Source of the DNA: Phycisphaerae bacterium
GTDB taxonomy: Bacteria; Planctomycetota; Phycisphaerae; UBA1845; Fen-1342
DNA: 10,947 nt
Reading direction: 5' to 3'
NCBI GenBank assembly: GCA_022842805.1
Contig: JALHOX010000120.1
Location: 1-10,947 of the forward strand
The notes under the pieces are model-generated. The model saw nothing but the letters and a program-made list of their open reading frames with translations, had not been told where the DNA came from and ran no database searches. A program made the position numbers and the translations under genes. Shown in pieces: positions 7,799-10,947 of the stretch. Position 1 is the stretch's first letter; every line of letters starts with the position of its first letter.

Positions 7799-8569
7799 AT
7801 GGCCATCACCCCCGAGAACCTCGCCGCGTCCATCGCCGGCGTGCAGGCCCGCATCGCCGAGGCCGCACGCCGTAGCGGACGAATCGCCGAAGACATTCGT
7901 TTGGTGGCGGTCACGAAGTACGTCAGCACCGACGTCATTCGACAGTTGCTCGCGCTCGGCCTGCGCGACTTCGGCGAGAGCCGCGTACAGCAATTGGCAG
8001 CGCGGTCGGAGGCACTGGGTGCCGCCCTGCGGCGCATGGATGATTCGCACGCCGACCCACGCCCCAACTGGCACCTGATCGGCCACCTGCAGCGCAACAA
8101 GGTCCGCCCTGCGCTACAGGCCACGCGGATTGTTCACTCGGTCGATTCGCTCCGCCTGGCCGAAGCTCTATCGCGAGTCGCCGGCGAAATGAGCGCGACG
8201 GCGGACCTGCTGCTCGAGGTCAACGTCTCCGGCGAAGCCTCCAAAGACGGCCTGCCGCTGGCCGAGGCTGACGCCGTCGCCGCCGCTCTGGGGCAATTGC
8301 CGAACGTCGCGTTCCGCGGCCTGATGACCATGGCCCCCGCCACCGACGCCGGCGATGCCGCCCGCCCCCACTTCGCCCGCCTGCGCGAACTCCGCGACCG
8401 CTGGCTGAAAGCGGGCGTCGTATCGAAGAGCTGCACCGAACTTTCGATGGGCATGAGCGGCGACTTCGAGGCGGCGATCCTCGAAGGATCGACCTGCGTC
8501 CGGCTCGGCTCGGTGCTCTACGGCGACGCAGCGGCTGTGCAAAATCCTGTGCAAAACCCGCCTGGGTAG
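7799..8569 (+). CDS. yggS: YggS/PLPBP family pyridoxal-phosphate homeostasis protein
   Basis: PLP-binding protein of the YggS/PROSC family. It has a single alanine-racemase-like TIM-barrel fold, no known enzymatic activity, and a role in vitamin B6 and amino-acid balance in the cytoplasm. It has 256 residues against about 230 in E. coli. Family motifs in order: RLVAVTKYVS (K40 forms the PLP Schiff base), FGESRVQQ (about 59-65), WHLIGHLQRNK (91-101), LLLEVNVSGEASKDG (137-151), RGLMTMAP (173-180), and LSMGMSGDFEAAI..GST.VRLGS (215-238), whose Ser and Arg hold the PLP phosphate. About 12 extra residues sit between 77 and 90, and the C-terminus ends in a VQNPVQNP duplication. No Shine-Dalgarno is visible before the ATG, and the start rests on alignment to the family. 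It lies 63 bp after icd on the same strand, with a hairpin between them. Confidence 0.95.
   Translation: MAITPENLAASIAGVQARIAEAARRSGRIAEDIRLVAVTKYVSTDVIRQLLALGLRDFGESRVQQLAARSEALGAALRRMDDSHADPRPNWHLIGHLQRNKVRPALQATRIVHSVDSLRLAEALSRVAGEMSATADLLLEVNVSGEASKDGLPLAEADAVAAALGQLPNVAFRGLMTMAPATDAGDAARPHFARLRELRDRWLKAGVVSKSCTELSMGMSGDFEAAILEGSTCVRLGSVLYGDAAAVQNPVQNPPG
8536..8559 (+). repeat. Tandem 12-bp duplication at the 3' end of yggS
   Basis: Two adjacent copies, TGTGCAAAATCC and TGTGCAAAACCC, differ at one base. They encode VQNP twice in frame, near the stop. This looks like a small slippage duplication that lengthened the C-terminal tail beyond the conserved fold. Confidence 0.7.
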
Positions 8570-8744
8570 TGCTACATACTGCGAAGATGCACAGGATGTA
8601 GTATTCGAAAGCGGTTGCGATGAAACGAATTCTGCGGAGCTGGATAGCCCACCGGGCCCGCCGCGGCGCGGCGAAAACGGTCAGAATCGGTCGCAGCGTC
8701 CAAATTCTCGCGAATTTATCGCCACCACACCGACACGATTTTTG

Positions 8745-8772
8745 CGCGGACCGGTTGCTATAGATGTCCGCG
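8745..8772 (+). promoter_or_regulatory. Possible promoter inside a 7-bp dyad
   Basis: CGCGGAC (8745-8751) and GTCCGCG (8766-8772) are perfect inverted repeats separated by 14 bp. The spacer holds TTGCTATAGAT, which resembles an extended -10 element (TGn followed by TATAGA at 8759-8764). No good -35 hexamer is visible, as can occur with extended -10 promoters. The arrangement would place a repressor-type operator across the -10 region. Alternatively the repeat is simply an RNA hairpin with a 14-nt loop. Confidence 0.3.
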
Positions 8773-8847
8773 AAACTTTCTCTAGTCCATCCCAGCGCAT
8801 GGGCCGCAAGTCACCCTCCCGGGTTCCACTTGCGGCCCCTTTTATTT
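8771..8847 (+). ncRNA. Candidate small RNA of about 77 nt
   Basis: If the extended -10 element at 8756-8764 is used, transcription would begin near 8771 and stop at the terminator ending near 8847. The interval has no reading frame worth keeping, and no plus-strand gene follows in the window, so the product would be a short non-coding RNA ending in a long stable hairpin. I recognise no known RNA family. The competing explanation is that the terminator simply ends a long 3' leader from yggS. Confidence 0.25.
8801..8847 (+). terminator. Strong Rho-independent terminator
   Basis: GGGCCGCAAGT (8801-8811) pairs perfectly with ACTTGCGGCCC (8828-8838), an 11-bp stem around a 16-nt loop. It is followed by C, TTTT, A, TTT at 8839-8847. 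The T-run is on the plus strand only, so it stops plus-strand transcription, either from yggS (its stop is about 230 bp upstream) or from a short transcript starting near 8771. Confidence 0.85.
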
Positions 8848-9017
8848 CACCAAAGTCTCTCGAGCTTTCGGCGCAGTCCGCGACGATTCCGAAGCGGGAG
8901 CGCTTCCGGCCGCCGCCCCTTTCAAAGCCAACGAAGTGCGGCGCGCACGCGCGCTCCGCCAACACCATGGAACATGCCCCCGCATTCGCAAACGGACGAA
9001 CCCCCCGACCCGCGCGC

Positions 9018-9578
9018 TTAGCGGCCGCCGCCCGATCGCCCCGCCACGATGGCGGTCAGCGCGATCGTCTGAACCACCAGCGCAAACGCCAGCTTCATCA
9101 AAACGTCGGCATAGAGTCGGCCAAAGGCCAGCTCGGCAAAGGCCCAGATCAATAGCCCCGCGGCCAGAGCCTGTGCTGCTCCCGCCGCCACCGAAAACGG
9201 CGAGTAGTTCTCGTGCTGCTCCTCGCGCACGCGGCTCTCTACCAGGCCGCGAATCTCCCGCAGCGACTCGTCGATCGACGCCAGTCGCGCAGCGGCGTCG
9301 GGCGCTGCTGCCGGCGCGGCGAGCGTGCCGAGGCCGGCGTCTTTCGCGGGCACGCCCTCCGAAGCGTCATCGTCGCTTTGCGCGGCGCTCGTCGTCGACG
9401 GCTCGGCGAACTCGGCTGAGGCGGCGCCGATGCGCGGCGAAGACCCGCCGCCGCGATTCGCATTTCGCTGAGTCGGTACGTTCGCTGCCGTCGCCTGGCT
9501 CGTTTCCGCGGCGTCCGCAGGCGGATCGAACAGACCGCCTTCGCGCGGCGTGGCGGCTTCGGGTTGGAAGTTGGACAT
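9018..9578 (-). CDS. Uncharacterised protein with disordered N-terminus and two C-terminal membrane segments
   Basis: I do not recognise the family. From the ATG complementary to 9576-9578 it has 186 residues. Residues 1-95 are rich in Ala, Ser, Pro, Gly and Asp and look disordered. Residues 96-122 (ARLASIDESLREIRGLVESR) look like a short amphipathic or coiled-coil helix. Two hydrophobic stretches follow (about 129-152 and 158-180) with a short LYADVLMK connection, then a basic RSGGGR tail. There is no signal peptide. The likely topology is both termini cytoplasmic, with the two helices as a membrane anchor. The start is fixed by a strong GGAGG 8 nt upstream; the frame continues to 9674 but without a better start. 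It lies 126 bp downstream of neuB on the same strand and seems to have its own promoter. A helical oligomer on a membrane anchor suggests a scaffold or sensor role, but this is only inference. Confidence 0.75.
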   Translation of the reverse strand: MSNFQPEAATPREGGLFDPPADAAETSQATAANVPTQRNANRGGGSSPRIGAASAEFAEPSTTSAAQSDDDASEGVPAKDAGLGTLAAPAAAPDAAARLASIDESLREIRGLVESRVREEQHENYSPFSVAAGAAQALAAGLLIWAFAELAFGRLYADVLMKLAFALVVQTIALTAIVAGRSGGGR

Positions 9579-9586
9579 GGTGCAAA

Positions 9587-9591
9587 CCTCC
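9587..9591 (-). promoter_or_regulatory. Strong ribosome-binding site for the 9578 start
   Basis: GGAGG on the minus strand with an 8-nt spacer to the ATG. It is the best Shine-Dalgarno match I noticed among the genes in the window and decides the start of the small membrane protein over the longer frame opening at 9674. Confidence 0.75.
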
Positions 9592-9596
9592 ATGTT

Positions 9597-9610
9597 GCGG
9601 GTGGACCCGC
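9597..9610 (-). promoter_or_regulatory. 14-bp palindrome in the 5' leader of the membrane-protein gene
   Basis: GCGGGT-CC-ACCCGC on the minus strand is a perfect inverted repeat ending 5 bp before the ribosome-binding site. Just upstream, GGACG and CGTCC form a second possible stem. These could be an operator or leader RNA structures controlling translation. GC-rich DNA yields such dyads by chance, so the role is uncertain. Confidence 0.3.
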
Positions 9611-9650
9611 GGCGCGGGACGAGCGCGAGAATCCGTCCGCTCGAACTGAA

Positions 9651-9659
9651 ATGATAGCA
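9651..9659 (-). promoter_or_regulatory. Possible extended -10 promoter for the membrane-protein gene
   Basis: The minus strand reads TGC followed by TATCAT, matching an extended -10 element with five of six consensus bases in the hexamer. It would start transcription near 9644, leaving a leader of about 65 nt before the ATG at 9578. No clear -35 is present at 16-18 bp. The same TTGCTAT string appears in the plus-strand promoter candidate at 8755-8761. Confidence 0.3.
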
Positions 9660-9704
9660 AGACTTGGTTTGCAATGCGGTGACGCGAAGCCGGGCGAAGT
9701 CCCG

Positions 9705-10784
9705 CTACTCCACCATTTCCCAGCGCAGCACCGTATCGGCCGGCACAGGCCTCCGCGTTCGCCGACCGACGAGGCGGTCGATCTCGGTCGGGGGGATGCC
9801 GTCGCCGGGCCGCTTCAGGGTCAGCGCATCGGCTGAGATCACCTCGTGTGCATCGAGCGCCCGCTTCGCCACGACGCTCTTACGCGCCAGCCTGCGCACC
9901 TCCGCCTCGCTCGCGTCCATGTCGAGCGTGCGCCGGCCCAGCGCCGGCTCAATGCGGCGGACGTTCGCGACATAGGCTGCGAACTCGCTGGGGTCGAGCG
10001 ACATCGCGTGATCCGGGCCGTTCGCCGCGCGGTCGAGCGTCAGGTGCTTTTCCAGCAGGCACGCGCCGGCGGCCGCGGCCCAGCCGCCGATGAAGGTCGA
10101 GTCGGTGTGATCGGAGTACCCCACGCATACGCCCAGCGCGTCGCGCAGCGCGCCGATGCGGCGCAGATGGGCCGCGTCGAGCGGCGTCGGATAGCGGCTG
10201 ACGCAATGCAGCACGACCGCCCGCTCCGCCGCCCCGGCGTCGCGCAGCCAGCCCAGCGTCTGGCGAATCTCGGCGGCGTTGGCGGCGCCGGTCGAAAGAA
10301 TCAGCGGCAACTCGGTCGCGATCACCACGTCCAGCAGCGGACGATTGTTGAGGTCGGTCGAAGCGATCTTGATCGCCGCAACGCCCAGCCGCACGATGCG
10401 GGCCACGTCGTCGATGCCGAAGGGGGTCGCGAGAAACTCAATGCCGCGTTCGGCGCAGCGGGCCTGCACGCGGGCGAGGTCGGCGTCGGTCAGTTCCAGT
10501 CGCTCGAGCATGCGGCGCTGCGAATTGCCCGATCCCGCCCGCTTCTGATAGGCCGCCGTCGGGGCCGATTGCGTAACGAGATCGGCGGCGCGGAAGACCT
10601 GAAACTTGACGGCGCTCGCGCCGGCGTCGGCCGCGGCGTCGACCAGCGCCAGCGCCTGCGAGAGCTTGCCGTCATGGTTCACCCCCGCCTCGGCGACGAT
10701 GTACACCGGCGCATCTTCGCCGACGGCGGCGCGGCCGATGCGTACCCCCGGCAGCGCCTGCGATTGCACGTCAGACAGGGTCAT
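9705..10784 (-). CDS. neuB: N-acetylneuraminate/nonulosonate synthase, NeuB family
   Basis: Condenses phosphoenolpyruvate with an N-acylated amino sugar to make a nine-carbon acid such as sialic, legionaminic or pseudaminic acid, used to decorate surface glycans or flagella. Length 359, close to the family's usual 340-350. The TIM-barrel domain (about 25-280) shows EAGVNHDG (32-39), KFQ (K60), FLATPF (117-122), KIASTDLNN (139-147), LSTGA (163-167), GYSDHT (222-227, H226) and EKHLTLD (245-251, H247), then GPDHAMSLDPSEF (256-268). H226 and H247 match the metal-binding histidines of meningococcal NeuB. A C-terminal SAF/antifreeze-like domain (about 296-359) has RKSVVAKR and the GIPP turn. All key residues are present. 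The exact sugar cannot be assigned. The start overlaps the end of the upstream frame by 14 bp, in which a NeuA-like C-terminus is visible, so a neuA-neuB operon is likely. Confidence 0.95.
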   Translation of the reverse strand: MTLSDVQSQALPGVRIGRAAVGEDAPVYIVAEAGVNHDGKLSQALALVDAAADAGASAVKFQVFRAADLVTQSAPTAAYQKRAGSGNSQRRMLERLELTDADLARVQARCAERGIEFLATPFGIDDVARIVRLGVAAIKIASTDLNNRPLLDVVIATELPLILSTGAANAAEIRQTLGWLRDAGAAERAVVLHCVSRYPTPLDAAHLRRIGALRDALGVCVGYSDHTDSTFIGGWAAAAGACLLEKHLTLDRAANGPDHAMSLDPSEFAAYVANVRRIEPALGRRTLDMDASEAEVRRLARKSVVAKRALDAHEVISADALTLKRPGDGIPPTEIDRLVGRRTRRPVPADTVLRWEMVE

Positions 10785-10923
10785 ACATCACCGCGTGCGT
10801 GCGTTGCAGGAAGAATTCCGCGAGTTCGAGGTCGATCGGCAGATCGATGTAACCAACGCCGCGACCGATTCCGGCATGGGTCGGGCTGAGGGTGTGCAGC
10901 CAGTAGATCCGTGTGTTGGGCAT
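10771..10923 (-). CDS. Hybrid frame: Cmr4-like N-terminus joined to a NeuA-like C-terminus
   Basis: A 50-residue frame with an excellent start: AAGGAG 8 nt before the ATG. Residues 5-30 (RIYWLHTLSPTHAG, then IGRGVGYIDLPI) match the N-terminal strand and glycine-rich loop of Cmr4, the repeated backbone RAMP subunit of type III-B CRISPR-Cas effector complexes, where the text would continue with an Arg-Glu-rich loop and a PGS motif. Instead residues 24-50 (GYIDLPIDLELAEFFLQR and onward) resemble the C-terminus of acylneuraminate cytidylyltransferase, where an acidic Asp-rich turn precedes a LAEFL helix. The stop lies 14 bp inside neuB, as expected for neuA. At 50 residues neither domain could work. 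The switch falls within GYIDLPI, 10834-10854, exactly 21 bp. An assembly chimera at a shared 21-mer, or a deletion at microhomology, would both explain it. The Cmr4 match is from memory of the family; the NeuA match is weaker but fits the context. Confidence 0.6.
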   Translation of the reverse strand: MPNTRIYWLHTLSPTHAGIGRGVGYIDLPIDLELAEFFLQRTHAVMYDPV

Positions 10924-10946
10924 TATTTCGTCTCCTTGTCGTCCCA
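10923..10946 (-). CDS. C-terminal tip of a gene upstream of the Cmr4-like start
   Basis: One frame reads WDDKETK and ends in TAA, sharing one base with the next start (TAATG). Such a 1-bp overlap is typical of translationally coupled operon genes, and in cmr operons cmr4 usually follows another cmr gene. Seven residues are too few to identify the protein. The possible alternative is that this is simply leader DNA. Confidence 0.3.
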   Translation of the reverse strand, partial: WDDKETK

Positions 10947-10947
10947 T

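Larger units (their letters stand above)
8570..9017. other. Intergenic region between convergent yggS and the membrane-protein gene
   Basis: About 450 bp without a convincing protein gene. It holds a dyad around a possible extended -10 element (8745-8772), a strong terminator (8801-8847), a hairpin GAAGCG-GGAG-CGCTTC at 8891-8906, and a self-complementary GCGCGC-AC-GCGCGC at 8941-8954. Neither of the last two is followed by a T-run in the direction of the minus-strand gene that ends at 9018, so that gene's terminator is unclear. Short frames crossing the region on both strands have no recognisable motif. Confidence 0.5.

Noticed and set aside
8620..8763. A 47-codon plus-strand frame starting MKRILRSWIAHR, ending at the TAG at 8761
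   Set aside because: No ribosome-binding site, highly basic composition of the kind produced by GC-rich non-coding DNA, and its end overlaps the dyad and promoter candidate. Not excluded, but unsupported.
8801..8838. Possible tRNA, because the segment contains GGGTTCCA and a long closing stem
   Set aside because: There is no D-arm or anticodon arm and only a 16-nt loop between the stem halves; the T-run after it marks a terminator.
8742..9155. Plus-strand frames across the region between the terminator and the membrane-protein gene
   Set aside because: They run through the strong terminator at 8801-8847 and into the opposite strand of a better-supported gene, and their translations are Pro/Arg-rich without motifs.
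9846..10889. A 347-codon plus-strand frame opposite neuB
   Set aside because: Shadow of neuB; Arg/Gly/Val-rich translation with no domain, while the minus frame has all NeuB motifs.
1..10947. CRISPR array, given the Cmr4-like fragment
   Set aside because: No regularly spaced direct repeats are visible anywhere in the window.

Overview
The window is high-GC bacterial DNA with dense coding on both strands. The best lineage hint is the 31-residue N-terminus of elongation factor G at the left edge. It reads HIDSGKTTL rather than the usual HIDAGKTTT, which is the signature of the spdEFG1/mitochondrial-EFG1 type found in spirochaetes, planctomycetes and some deltaproteobacteria. With the GC-rich codon use, non-ATG starts and weak Shine-Dalgarno signals, a planctomycete-like organism is my best guess. 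This is inference, not proof. Both ends cut through genes, so the window may be a complete metagenomic contig.

Layout, left to right: (1) 1-94, minus, start of fusA. (2) A ~470-bp divergent spacer. (3) 562-5360, plus, a two-gene RND efflux operon: a periplasmic adaptor overlapping an inner-membrane pump by 4 bp, with no outer-membrane channel gene in view. (4) 5518-6258, plus, a PAP2 membrane phosphatase. (5) 6281-7735, plus, isocitrate dehydrogenase. (6) 7799-8569, plus, YggS-type PLP homeostasis protein. (7) 8570-9017, a non-coding stretch with a strong Rho-independent terminator and a possible small RNA. (8) 9018-9578, minus, a small membrane protein of unknown function. (9) 9705-10784, minus, a NeuB-type nonulosonate synthase. 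(10) 10771-10947, minus, a hybrid reading frame at the right edge.

Most of the window is housekeeping and envelope biology: drug or solute efflux, lipid-phosphate hydrolysis, the TCA cycle, cofactor balance and surface-sugar synthesis. The most interesting point is the right edge. A well-initiated reading frame starts like Cmr4, the backbone RAMP subunit of type III-B CRISPR-Cas, but after about 30 residues it changes into what looks like the C-terminus of a NeuA-type CMP-sugar synthetase, whose stop overlaps neuB. The switch falls in a 21-bp stretch (10834-10854) that would suit either protein. That points to an assembly chimera or a microhomology recombination joining a cmr operon to a neuA-neuB operon. 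I found no CRISPR array, insertion sequence, tRNA or rRNA in the window.
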